A stretch of DNA of 36,852 bases, taken from Spirochaetota bacterium. Its GTDB lineage: Bacteria > Spirochaetota > UBA4802 > JAFGDQ01. Each line of letters opens with the position of its first letter. The first letter of the stretch is position 1. Below, piece after piece: positions 24,684 through 33,545 of this stretch. Below the pieces are notes generated by a model, which had not been told where the DNA came from, did no database searches, and saw only the letters and a program-made list of their open reading frames with translations. The translations under genes were made by a program, and so were the position numbers. The stretch spans positions 1 through 36,852 of the forward strand of contig JAFGDQ010000054.1 in NCBI GenBank assembly GCA_016932015.1, written 5' to 3'.

Positions 24684-26095
24684 CTGGTACCGTCTTTACT
24701 GTCTTCAAGAATAATACCCTCTGCCAGCAGAAGGTCTCTTATTTCATCTGATTTTTGAAAATTTTTAGCTTTCCTTGCTTCGTTTCTTTCTTCAATCAGT
24801 TTTTCTATTCGTTCCGAATCAATTTCGTTTTCTTTGTTATCTTTAAAAAAGATAAATCCGAAAACAGAATCAATTTTTTCAATTGCTTTCATAACTTTTT
24901 CAGCATCATTTTTCGAAATTTTGTCTTCATTTATCAAAGAGTTGATTTCATGAACAAAATCGAAAAATACACCCAGGCTTCCGCTTATATTCAGGTCATT
25001 ATCTGCAGTCTCTGTAAACTTATCCAGGAAAGTGTTTATTATTGATTCAATCCCGGTATTGTTTTCTTTGCCATCTGCTATATCGTTAAGTCTCAGCAGA
25101 AAGTTGTCAACCCGTTCAAGAGTGTTGTCTGCCTGCTTAACTCCGTCGAAAGTAAAGTTAAGCTGTTTTTTATAATGTGTAGCTAATAATAAATATCTTA
25201 TTGATCTCGGAGAAAATCCTTTCTCACGCAAGTCCATGAGTGTATAGGAATTACCCAGAGACTTGGACATCTTTGCTCCGTCTACTATTAAGTGCTCGGG
25301 ATGGATCCAGTATCTTACGAACTGTTCGCCGTATGCGGCTTCACTCTGGGCAATTTCATTCTCGTGATGAGGAAAAATAAGGTCAACAGCACCGGTATGA
25401 ATGTCGATAGTTTTACCGAAAATTTTTCTGACCATTGCGGAACATTCTATGTGCCAGCCGGGCCTGCCTTTGCCGAAAGGAGTGTCCCATGAAGGTTCGT
25501 CCTCTTTTGCAGCTTTCCATAAGGCAAAGTCACGAACGTCCTCCTTTTCATATTCATCAGTATCGTATCTTAAACCGCTCATGATCTCCCTTCTGTCAAG
25601 ATTACTCAGCTTACCGTAATCAGGAAATTTTGAAATGCTGAAATAAAGGGATCCGTCTTTATCATAGGCAATTCCTTTTTCTTTCAGCTTTTCCAGAATA
25701 TCAATCATCGCGTCAATAGATTCAGTCGCTTTAGGAGTGAAGTCCGCCGGCTCTATGTTCAGAGTCTTTAAATCTTCAAAAAAAATATCAGTGTATTTCT
25801 CTGTATATTCCTTTAATGTTACTCCTTCTTCGCGAGCGCCTTTTATTGTTTTGTCGTCAACGTCGGTTATGTTCATTGCATGCTGTACTTTAAAACCTCT
25901 GAATTTCAGGTACCTGTTCAGAAGGTCGTTGAATATAAAAGTCCTTAGATTTCCTATATGGGCATAGCTGTAAACCGTAGGCCCGCAGGAATATATGGTA
26001 ACAGGAGGATAGTCTTTAATATTGTTTTTTTTTACTCCGCCGGGTATTATTTCATCTTCAAGACCGGTCAAAGTGTTGTGCATTTTCAAAGGCAT
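24665..26095 (-). CDS. cysS: Cysteinyl-tRNA synthetase
   Basis: Class I aminoacyl-tRNA synthetase for cysteine. The HIGH motif is SYAHIGNLRTF, KMSKS is AKMSKSLGN, and zinc ligands are expected in SCGPTVY, HIECSAM and FPHHENEIAQSEA. The C-terminal DALR-type domain and the ERNEARKAKNFQKSDEIRD helix are present. 476 aa, normal. ATG at 26095 begins three bases after the stop of the solute-binding lipoprotein gene, with a weak GGAT site. rlmB follows with overlap, so the genes are co-transcribed. Confidence 0.97.
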   Translation of the reverse strand: MPLKMHNTLTGLEDEIIPGGVKKNNIKDYPPVTIYSCGPTVYSYAHIGNLRTFIFNDLLNRYLKFRGFKVQHAMNITDVDDKTIKGAREEGVTLKEYTEKYTDIFFEDLKTLNIEPADFTPKATESIDAMIDILEKLKEKGIAYDKDGSLYFSISKFPDYGKLSNLDRREIMSGLRYDTDEYEKEDVRDFALWKAAKEDEPSWDTPFGKGRPGWHIECSAMVRKIFGKTIDIHTGAVDLIFPHHENEIAQSEAAYGEQFVRYWIHPEHLIVDGAKMSKSLGNSYTLMDLREKGFSPRSIRYLLLATHYKKQLNFTFDGVKQADNTLERVDNFLLRLNDIADGKENNTGIESIINTFLDKFTETADNDLNISGSLGVFFDFVHEINSLINEDKISKNDAEKVMKAIEKIDSVFGFIFFKDNKENEIDSERIEKLIEERNEARKAKNFQKSDEIRDLLLAEGIILEDSKDGTRWKIRK

Positions 26096-26098
26096 AGC

Positions 26099-27577
26099 TT
26101 AATCCAGTTTTATTTCATTCCCTTTCATCCCGTTATATATAGGGTAGGGTATAAATTGTTTTACGCGCTCAGACAGAGCAATTTTTTTATCTCCGTACCA
26201 TAGAAAAATCCACGGAGCATCGTCAACTATTATTCCTGATATTTTATCGTAAATGGCAAACCTTTTTTTACCTTCAATTGTGTTTTCAGCTTTAAGAAGC
26301 AGATTGTCCACCTTTTGATTTGAATAATAAGCCCTGTTGCCTCCTGCACCCTTGTTCCCTGAATAAAATAAAGGAAAGAGAAAATTTTCAGCTTCAGGAT
26401 AGTCCGCATGCCATGTAAAATAAGCCATGTCGAAATTTTGTTTTAATACTGATGCCTTTAAAGCTGACCATTCCATTTCTTTTATAGTAACATTCAGTCC
26501 TGCCTTGCTTAAATAATATTGTATCATCTGACAAATCAGAGATACCTGATGGTCGGATTTGATAAAAATTATGAATTCTTTTCCCTGAAGCCCCATATCT
26601 GTAATAATACTTTTAGCTCTAACCGGATCATATGATATTCCTTTAACTGTAGAAATATAATCACCGATTTTGGGAGGTACCGGCCCGGCAGCTTTTATGA
26701 ATCTGTTTATAAACAGACTCTTCATGATTCTATCCCTGTCTACAGCCATATTCAGAGCCTGTCTGAAAGTTTTGCTGTTAAAAGGCGGTTTTGAATTGTT
26801 TAATGCAATGTAATGCACTGACAGCTCGGGTATATTAATGAATGATATTTTTTCCTTCCTGATATTCATTCTTGAAAGATAAGGCAGTTCAAAATAATCA
26901 AGTGTTTTATTAAGAAATTCAAACCTTGCCGTAAGGTCTTCTGAAATAATTTTATATACTATTCCGCTGACTTCCGGTTTTCCGTCAAAATAATCCGGAT
27001 TTTTTTCAAGGACTATTCTGTGATCGCTTTCCCATTCAGAAAGGGTAAACGGCCCTGAGCCTGTAACCCCGGCGTGTGTCTTATAATAATTTTTTGAAAT
27101 TATATAGCAGTTCGGCATAGTAAGAATATACAGAAAGGTTGATGAGGGCTTTTTAAGTATTATTTTTAATTTATGTCTTCCTGAAGTTTTAATTGATTTG
27201 ATACTTCCAAGAATCCATTTTCTCGGCGAAGTCGGATTACTGGAAAACCTGATTCTATTCAGAGAAAAAATGACGTCTTCAGAGGTTAGCTGACTTCCGT
27301 CATGGAAGAGAACATTTTTTTTAAGGCAAAGTTCCAGAGTCCTGCCGTCAAATCTGTAATCATCAGTGAGATCTTTTACCAGCTGGCCGCCGGCATTAAT
27401 TTTAAACAGGCCGTTGAATAATTTTGTCAGTATTCTGCCGGATACGACATCTGTACTGTAAAAGGGATCCAGTCTTGCGGGGTCGGATTGAATGTATGTA
27501 ATGTAATAGTCACTTTTATTATGTTTCTGACATGCTGAGAAAAAAAGCATCAGGGTGATTATTAATAATATTCTCAT
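26099..27577 (-). CDS. Solute-binding lipoprotein, family 5 (Opp/Dpp type)
   Basis: Extracytoplasmic binding protein for peptides or similar solutes. A lipoprotein signal ends in LFFSAC with the modified cysteine at 16. The body shows DPARLDPFYSTDVVSGRI, the LCLKKNVLFHDGSQLTSEDVIFSL segment in outline, GSGPFTLSEW and FRQALNMAVDRDRI, all typical of SBP_bac_5. 492 aa. No permease or ATPase genes of an Opp system are adjacent. It sits between a coiled-coil protein gene (33 bp upstream) and cysS (three bases downstream). Ligand unknown. Confidence 0.9.
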   Translation of the reverse strand: MRILLIITLMLFFSACQKHNKSDYYITYIQSDPARLDPFYSTDVVSGRILTKLFNGLFKINAGGQLVKDLTDDYRFDGRTLELCLKKNVLFHDGSQLTSEDVIFSLNRIRFSSNPTSPRKWILGSIKSIKTSGRHKLKIILKKPSSTFLYILTMPNCYIISKNYYKTHAGVTGSGPFTLSEWESDHRIVLEKNPDYFDGKPEVSGIVYKIISEDLTARFEFLNKTLDYFELPYLSRMNIRKEKISFINIPELSVHYIALNNSKPPFNSKTFRQALNMAVDRDRIMKSLFINRFIKAAGPVPPKIGDYISTVKGISYDPVRAKSIITDMGLQGKEFIIFIKSDHQVSLICQMIQYYLSKAGLNVTIKEMEWSALKASVLKQNFDMAYFTWHADYPEAENFLFPLFYSGNKGAGGNRAYYSNQKVDNLLLKAENTIEGKKRFAIYDKISGIIVDDAPWIFLWYGDKKIALSERVKQFIPYPIYNGMKGNEIKLD

Positions 27578-27610
27578 AATTTTAAATAAGGCGGGATTAA
27601 TTAAATGTTA

Positions 27611-28177
27611 TCAGCCCGGCAGACTTCCTGTCTCATTGCCCTGAGAGTCGAGTAATATTTCTTCAACATCACTGTATTCTATTGAAGCAGCTTTGTCTTC
27701 TTCATCAGTTTCCTCTGTTTTTACTGTTCCTTGCTGATAACTGACAGCAGGTTCGTACACAACAGCATCCGGTGATGGAATCAGTTTGTCAATTTCTTCA
27801 GGGTTTGTTTTATAATATGCAAGAAGTAAATGGAGTTTTCTAATATAGTTTACAAGTTCCTTCAGTTTGGTGTTTTTCCTGTCAATTGTCAGCTTTGCAT
27901 CAGTCAGGAGCCGTTTCAGTATTTCATTCTGTTTCTTCAGCCTTTCCTGCAGGTCGAGGATTGTTTCATAATATTCTTTATTAACTTTCTGAAATTCAAA
28001 TTTAGCAAGAACTATCCCGTCTTTGTCGGTGTCTTTTTCAATTTTTTCCAGTATTTCATTAAGCTCATTTGAGGTAAAAAGGTCATCTGCTGACGTCTGT
28101 ACCCATTTTGAGCCGTCTTCATCTGTGAATTCGGTAAGATCGGGAATATTTTTCTTTGTTTTTTTTATTGATAACAT
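27611..28177 (-). CDS. Coiled-coil acidic protein, unknown
   Basis: I do not recognise this 188-aa protein. It has no signal peptide or membrane segment. After a basic N-terminus comes a DEDGSKWVQTSADDLF segment, then a long predicted coiled coil (about residues 60-120, EYYETILDLQERLKKQNEILKRLL), then an acidic, low-complexity C-terminal tail (TEETDEEDKAA). It is probably cytoplasmic and structural or adaptor-like. ATG at 28177 has only a weak ribosome binding site. It is the first gene of the minus-strand run that continues with the solute-binding lipoprotein, cysS and rlmB. Confidence 0.75.
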   Translation of the reverse strand: MLSIKKTKKNIPDLTEFTDEDGSKWVQTSADDLFTSNELNEILEKIEKDTDKDGIVLAKFEFQKVNKEYYETILDLQERLKKQNEILKRLLTDAKLTIDRKNTKLKELVNYIRKLHLLLAYYKTNPEEIDKLIPSPDAVVYEPAVSYQQGTVKTEETDEEDKAASIEYSDVEEILLDSQGNETGSLPG

Positions 28178-28399
28178 AAATGAAGTAATTAATTATAATA
28201 TTTTTAAGAATTCAGGATAAATGACTTTCTTTATCTATATATCGAATCAAAAAATTAAAATCTTGACTTATTATATTATTACCGGGTTTTCATATGTTTA
28301 ATTATTGAATTAAACCTGATTACATATAATAAATGACATACTAATAAAAATTATCCGCTTTTACAATTAGCTTTTTAAAAAGATACAAAATAATCTGAC

Positions 28400-28428
28400 T
28401 TGATTTAAAAAGTTAATATTTTTATCAT
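28400..28428 (+). promoter_or_regulatory. Candidate murB promoter
   Basis: TTGATT and TATCAT are 17 bp apart. The -10 box ends 37 bases before the murB ATG, and AAAGGA follows at 28453-28458. Confidence 0.5.
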
Positions 28429-28465
28429 TTTTATTACTATTGAAAATAATTTAAAGGATTTATAA

Positions 28466-29386
28466 ATGAAGTTAGCTGTCAACCTTGAAAATATGTTAAA
28501 TAATCTCGGAACTTTAAAAACTAATGAGCCTTTGAAAAAATATACAAGCTTTAAAACAGGCGGGCCGGCGGAATATATGATATGGCCGAAGGACAGAAGC
28601 GCTTTGAAGGATATTATTTTAATATGCGGAGATAATTCTATAGATTTAACAGTACTGGGCGGATGCTCAAATCTGCTTGTCAGTGATGCAGGCATAAAAG
28701 GAATCGTTGTAATGATGAACTCCTTTCATTCAAAGGCTGATATAAAGCTAACAGAGGAAGGAACCGTATATTCAGATTCCGGAGTTGACAAAAAGGATTT
28801 CCTCAAATTTTGTGTTGATTCAGGATTTCAGGGCATGGAGTTCATTGCAGGGATTTTTGGATGTGTCGGCGGCGGAATTGCGATGAACGCGGGCACTGCA
28901 GACGGTGCTTTTGCTGAAATCCTTCAAAGCATTGAATATATGAATAGTAAGGGAGAAATAATAAACAAACCCGTATCCTCAGACATGTTCGGTTACAGGA
29001 AACTGCAGATGCCGGGATGCAGCATAATTTTAGGCGGTTATTTTAAATTAGAAAAAGCGGATAATACTGTAAATATACAAAGCCGTATTAATGATATTTT
29101 AAAAGAAAGGAAATCAAAACATCCGCTTAATTATCCGTCAGCCGGTTCGGTATTTAAAAATCCTGACGGGTATTCCTCATGGAAGCTGGTGGATGAAGCC
29201 GGCCTGAAAGGGAAGAGCATAGGCGGAGCCCGCGTATCGGATCTTCATACTAATTTTATTATAAACAACAGCGGAGCAACATCAGAAGATATTTTAAATC
29301 TCATTAATGAGATAAAAGAGGTAATTCTGAATAAGTATAATATTAAGATGGAAACTGAAATCAGGGTCCTTGGTGATTTTTTCTAA
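28466..29386 (+). CDS. murB: UDP-N-acetylenolpyruvoylglucosamine reductase
   Basis: FAD-dependent enzyme that completes UDP-MurNAc synthesis in the cytoplasm. The FAD domain shows TSFKTGGPAEY, LGGCSNLLVSDAGIKG and GMEFIAGIFGCVGGGIAMNAG. The active site has FGYRKL (Arg178), AGSVFKNP with the proton-donating Ser228, and METEIRVLG near the end. 306 aa, the type II form without the extra loop. ATG at 28466 with AAAGGA seven bases upstream. It stands alone on the plus strand between two minus-strand groups. Confidence 0.96.
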   Translation: MKLAVNLENMLNNLGTLKTNEPLKKYTSFKTGGPAEYMIWPKDRSALKDIILICGDNSIDLTVLGGCSNLLVSDAGIKGIVVMMNSFHSKADIKLTEEGTVYSDSGVDKKDFLKFCVDSGFQGMEFIAGIFGCVGGGIAMNAGTADGAFAEILQSIEYMNSKGEIINKPVSSDMFGYRKLQMPGCSIILGGYFKLEKADNTVNIQSRINDILKERKSKHPLNYPSAGSVFKNPDGYSSWKLVDEAGLKGKSIGGARVSDLHTNFIINNSGATSEDILNLINEIKEVILNKYNIKMETEIRVLGDFF

Positions 29387-29469
29387 ATCATTATTAATTT
29401 ATTCTGAATTTCCTTTGATCTCTTCCGAATTCCATTCAACTTTTCTTAAATTATTCTGATCTCTTAAAA

Positions 29470-31074
29470 TCACCATTTCTTTTTTGCATTTAAATAAATA
29501 TTGTACTGACTGTCTTTTGTTGAAAAAAGATAGTCTTTACCGTAATAGATATTAAATTCGAACTGATCAAGAAAAATCAGATGCCCTGCTATTCCGGCTA
29601 CAATGCCGTTCTGATATCCGTAGAGATCATATCCTGAACCTTCAAATCTTGTAAAGTCTGCAAAAAAACCGACATGGAATGAGTCTTTGTATGCTGAAAT
29701 TTTGTATTCATTTGAAGATTTAATAATATTCCTTGTATAAAGGCTTTGTCCCATAAATCCTTTAAAATCAGAATCAGAGACTGAATGTTCATGATAAAAT
29801 GGAGGGTCATCCCAGATTCTGAAAAACCTTATTGTGAAAATATAATAATCGAGATTTCTGAATTCGAATTCACCGTCCATTTCAATATCTAATGAATAAA
29901 AGATATCCGAGTTCATATAGTACCTGAAGACTGCCTCAAATCTGTGTTTTGATGCGTTTTTCAGACTCCATGGGCGCAGGTCAATTTTTACACGATCTTC
30001 GAAAACAGCCCAGACATCAGTTTCTTCTTCAATATCAACAATATATTCAGCATTCTGATCGATTTTCGGTTTATAAATAAAAACACGCTCACCTCCTGCA
30101 CCGATGTATATCCGCAGCTTCTCAAAAAGAGTTACACCAGGAGAGAAAATACTTTCCAGCAGCAGGTAATTATAATTTGAAAGCCCGATATCGCTTCTTG
30201 AAGATCTGGAGTAGTATCCTTGCAATGATGCTTTGGGGGTATAATATTTAAAGAAGTGAGGCGTAAAATAATAGTCGGTATTAAGCTCAAAAAAAGTCCA
30301 TTTGGGATACTCTTTAAATTTAAAGTCAAGTCCGTACATCCATCCCATTGAAGCCATTATATTCAGCCTGTCTTTTTTCCCGAACAGACCGGGAACACTG
30401 TAATTTACCGACGGAATCAGGCCTTTGCTATAGCTCGTACGTATTCCCAGAGACAAGCCGCCTGAGTCTTCAATGTCGTTTTTTTCAAGAGTAATGATCA
30501 GGTTATGATCAGAACTGTATTTTGAAAAAAAAGGCAGGCGTGTATCTCCTACCCAGGGCAGATTGAATGTATTGTCGAGCTGAAATAATGCTCTTTCTCC
30601 ATCTACAGAGCGTTCAATTTTTACTTTTATATCTTTATAGTTATATTTCTTTTTTATTCTTGATATCTCATTATTGACAATATATTTATTATATATTTTC
30701 TGCTGCAGATTAAATTCGTATTTCATCTTCATTATATCAAATGAATTCAGGCCTTTAAATATCACTCTATTGATACTGCCTTCATCAATAAAAAGAGATA
30801 ATATTTCACTATTCTCATTTATCAGAAAAACCTTTGCCAGAGAATAGCCTTTTTCCCTGTAGAATTTAATAATCTTTTCTGAAACGGATTTATAATGATT
30901 TTTGTTTTTATTAAAAGGTGTAATCCCGGCCTGTTTAATTAAATCTTTTTCAGTGAAGATTTTAAGGCCATTAATTTGTAATTCTTTATAGCCGGTTTTA
31001 CCATATAAGAACGGCATTGATGCATATAATAGCAGCAGAATAACAAATGTTTTGAATATTTGAGGATGTTTCAT
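29470..31074 (-). CDS. Omp85-superfamily outer membrane protein with POTRA domains
   Basis: Signal peptide (IFKTFVILLLLYASMPFLYG), then POTRA-like sequence: KSVSEKIIKFYREKGYSLAK and LFIDEGSINRVIFKGLNSF fit two POTRA repeats at about residues 30-170. The remaining roughly 370 residues alternate polar and aromatic residues in the manner of a 16-strand beta-barrel and end in a terminal tryptophan, as outer-membrane proteins often do. About 534 aa from ATG 31074; a TTG at 31098 extends the frame but spoils the signal peptide. It is shorter than BamA and nearer in size to two-partner secretion TpsB or TamA-like proteins. No partner passenger gene is next to it. Confidence 0.75.
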   Translation of the reverse strand: MKHPQIFKTFVILLLLYASMPFLYGKTGYKELQINGLKIFTEKDLIKQAGITPFNKNKNHYKSVSEKIIKFYREKGYSLAKVFLINENSEILSLFIDEGSINRVIFKGLNSFDIMKMKYEFNLQQKIYNKYIVNNEISRIKKKYNYKDIKVKIERSVDGERALFQLDNTFNLPWVGDTRLPFFSKYSSDHNLIITLEKNDIEDSGGLSLGIRTSYSKGLIPSVNYSVPGLFGKKDRLNIMASMGWMYGLDFKFKEYPKWTFFELNTDYYFTPHFFKYYTPKASLQGYYSRSSRSDIGLSNYNYLLLESIFSPGVTLFEKLRIYIGAGGERVFIYKPKIDQNAEYIVDIEEETDVWAVFEDRVKIDLRPWSLKNASKHRFEAVFRYYMNSDIFYSLDIEMDGEFEFRNLDYYIFTIRFFRIWDDPPFYHEHSVSDSDFKGFMGQSLYTRNIIKSSNEYKISAYKDSFHVGFFADFTRFEGSGYDLYGYQNGIVAGIAGHLIFLDQFEFNIYYGKDYLFSTKDSQYNIYLNAKKKW

Positions 31075-31248
31075 TGAATAGACGATTTGATCAAACAAAA
31101 TTGACTGTATGTTTATATTACATGAAATGAATAAGAGAGCAAGAAGATTTTATCAGATTTTTAAGCAGCATGAAAGGGGATAATTGTACGGTAGATTCGC
31201 GATTCTGAGACTTGCCGGGAAGTTCGGACTCTATATTGCCGACTAATT

Positions 31249-31557
31249 TCAGGCGGATTTTTTTTCCAGCTCATTCTTTGCAGATTGATACTGTAAAAAT
31301 TTTCCAAGATCCATATTTATAAAAATTTTTTCTATTTCCGGAGAAACTAACAGCTGCAGTTCTGATCTGGACTTTCCCGCTTTTTGCTTGGCATTTATCA
31401 GAAAGCCTACAAATGACGAATGAACATACTTTGTTTTAGTGAGATCAAATATCATTTGTTTCGGCATTTGATTTTCTTCAAATTCAATCACATATTGAAT
31501 AACCATTTCAAAATCTATATTTTCAGGAAATGACCATGTTTTTTTGCTATTAATCAT
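31249..31557 (-). CDS. STAS-domain protein (anti-sigma antagonist-like)
   Basis: Single STAS domain of 102 aa. IFDLTKTKYVHSSFVGFLINAKQKA corresponds in outline to the conserved strand-helix with the phosphorylatable serine (the first or second Ser of HSSFVG). LQLLVSPEIEKIFINMDLGKFL is the usual C-terminal half. Such proteins act in partner-switching with a serine kinase and a sigma or effector, but no kinase, phosphatase or sigma gene is adjacent here. ATG at 31557. Convergent with nothing; 254 bp of non-coding DNA separate it from the divergent decarboxylase gene. Confidence 0.8.
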   Translation of the reverse strand: MINSKKTWSFPENIDFEMVIQYVIEFEENQMPKQMIFDLTKTKYVHSSFVGFLINAKQKAGKSRSELQLLVSPEIEKIFINMDLGKFLQYQSAKNELEKKSA

Positions 31558-31811
31558 TTTTATCTGATCTCTTTTTCTGGTTTATTAAAAGATTATGTTA
31601 ATTCTTATTACATTATCGTTTGATTTAAAGAAATGGATTAGAAAATTTCCTGAAAATATTTTTTTTTCTTGAGATTAAAACCTAAAAAAGATATTTCAAC
31701 CATTCAATGCAGGCTTTTTATTTGTTGCCTGATACTGGGAATTATTATATTATTTAGTTATTTGAATAATTCTGATTCTCAGTTCTCTATCTATACACGG
31801 TATTAATTATT

Positions 31812-33518
31812 ATGGAAGTTCATACATTAAGTGATATGAGCAAGCAAATTGAATTTGTTGCAGATATTAATCATTTAAGAAGACTTTTTATTATGCCGGA
31901 TTCACCGGATAAATTTATGGAATTCGGTAATGATCTTCTTAATCTTATTCATGCATTCTTTACTGAAAAGGGGGGCATACACAGCTCCATTTCTCTTCCC
32001 GAATTATCCGAGCTTTTTTCTGATATAGACCTGCCTGAATCTCCTCATTTGTTAAAAGATGTCCTCACAGAAATCAAAGAGAAAATCATAGCGCATTCTG
32101 TTAAGGTCGGAAGTCCGTATTATATAGGCCATATGACCAGTGCTATTCCTTATTTCATGATTTTAATAGAAATGATAATCGCTGCATTAAATCAGAATCA
32201 GGTTAAGATTGAGACGGCAAAAGCATCTTCCTTTGTGGAGCGGGAACTTCTTGCATGGATACACAGGCTTATTTTTGACAGGACTGAATCTTTTTATAAA
32301 CAGCACATACAAAATCCGAAAGTAGCACTGGGTAATGTTACTCTTGACGGGACAATTGCTAATTTAACAGGCCTGCTTGTAGCAAGAAATAAAGCATTTC
32401 CCCCTAAAGACAGATTCCCCGGAATCAGAAAGGCCGGTTTTTTTGAAGCTTTCAGGTACTATAATTGTAAAAAGGCTGTTTTTCTTGTTTCAAGAAGGGG
32501 GCATTATTCAATAGATAAAATAGCCAGAATAATCGGCTTAGGCCAGGACAATGTGATTAAAGTCCCGGTAGACTCAAAAAATAAAATTGATATAGAGAGC
32601 CTGAATCAGATCTGCGCCGACATCAGGCATCATAATATTGAAAACAGTGAACAGATAAAAATAATATCACTAATCGGTGTTGCCGGCACTACTGAGACAG
32701 GAAATGTGGATAATCTCTGGGAATTGAGAAAAATAGCCGATGAGAATAAAACACATTTTCATGTTGATGCAGCCTGGGGCGGAGCTGTTCTTCTGGTTGA
32801 TAAATATAAGTCAATACTTAAAGGTATTGAACGGGCAGACTCGGTAACCTTTGATGCGCATAAACTTCTTTATTCACCGCTGTCAATGGGAATGATCTTG
32901 TTCAGAAAAGAGACTGATCTTGAAAACATTAAGCATTCAGCGAGCTATATTTTGCGCCCGGATTCGGTTGATCAGGGCAGATTTACTGTTGAAGGTTCAA
33001 GACCGTTTTCCTGCTTAAAACCGTGGACAACTTTAAAGATATTCGGAACTAATGGATTCAGAATTCTTCTTGAGGTAGCATTTAAACTTACGGAGACAAT
33101 AAAAGACCTGATAATAAGTCATGATAATTTTGAAGCTATGTCTTATCCGGAACTTTTTATTTTTACTTACAGGTTTGTTCCAAAAGAGGTTCAGCAGCAA
33201 TTAAAATCTTTACAGGAAAAAATGGCCAGCAATGCTGCTAATCTGGAAAGTATACGTAAAAAAATCAGAAAGATCAATAATATGCTTAATGCGTTAAACG
33301 TGGAACTGCACAGGCTGCTTCGTCAGCAGGATAACAGCTTTGTATCAAGAACCAGGCTTGAATCGACAAAATATTATCCTCAGAAAATAGTTGTGCTTCG
33401 TACAATCACGATCAATCCACTCACTACGCCGGAAATTCTTAAAGAAATAATTACCGAGCAGAATACTCTGGGAATGCAGATTTATAATTCAGTGAGTGAT
33501 ATAGCAAAGAGACGATAG
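31812..33518 (+). CDS. panP: PLP-dependent decarboxylase, PanP-like
   Basis: Group II amino-acid decarboxylase. It carries YYIGHMTSAIPYFM, ALNQNQVKIETAKA, GNVTLDGTIANLTGLLVARN, RRGHYSIDKIARIIGLGQ, HVDAAWGG (Asp319) and TFDAHKLLYSPLS with the PLP lysine at 351. This set resembles PanP, the PLP-type aspartate 1-decarboxylase that makes beta-alanine for coenzyme A in some proteobacteria, more than ordinary glutamate decarboxylases. A long helical stretch at about 455-510 (EKMASNAANLESIRKKI) follows the core. 568 aa. ATG at 31812 with no strong ribosome binding site. Assigned by motif memory; a glutamate or other decarboxylase is possible. Confidence 0.75.
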   Translation: MEVHTLSDMSKQIEFVADINHLRRLFIMPDSPDKFMEFGNDLLNLIHAFFTEKGGIHSSISLPELSELFSDIDLPESPHLLKDVLTEIKEKIIAHSVKVGSPYYIGHMTSAIPYFMILIEMIIAALNQNQVKIETAKASSFVERELLAWIHRLIFDRTESFYKQHIQNPKVALGNVTLDGTIANLTGLLVARNKAFPPKDRFPGIRKAGFFEAFRYYNCKKAVFLVSRRGHYSIDKIARIIGLGQDNVIKVPVDSKNKIDIESLNQICADIRHHNIENSEQIKIISLIGVAGTTETGNVDNLWELRKIADENKTHFHVDAAWGGAVLLVDKYKSILKGIERADSVTFDAHKLLYSPLSMGMILFRKETDLENIKHSASYILRPDSVDQGRFTVEGSRPFSCLKPWTTLKIFGTNGFRILLEVAFKLTETIKDLIISHDNFEAMSYPELFIFTYRFVPKEVQQQLKSLQEKMASNAANLESIRKKIRKINNMLNALNVELHRLLRQQDNSFVSRTRLESTKYYPQKIVVLRTITINPLTTPEILKEIITEQNTLGMQIYNSVSDIAKRR

Positions 33519-33544
33519 GGATATGCTTCTCGTCTCTTTTTTTA
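33506..33544 (+). terminator. Terminator of the PanP-like gene
   Basis: A 10-bp stem AAAGAGACGA/TCGTCTCTTT (33506-33515 with 33530-33539), a 14-base loop and a T-run. The stem contains the last codons of the gene. Confidence 0.85.
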
Positions 33545-33545
33545 C

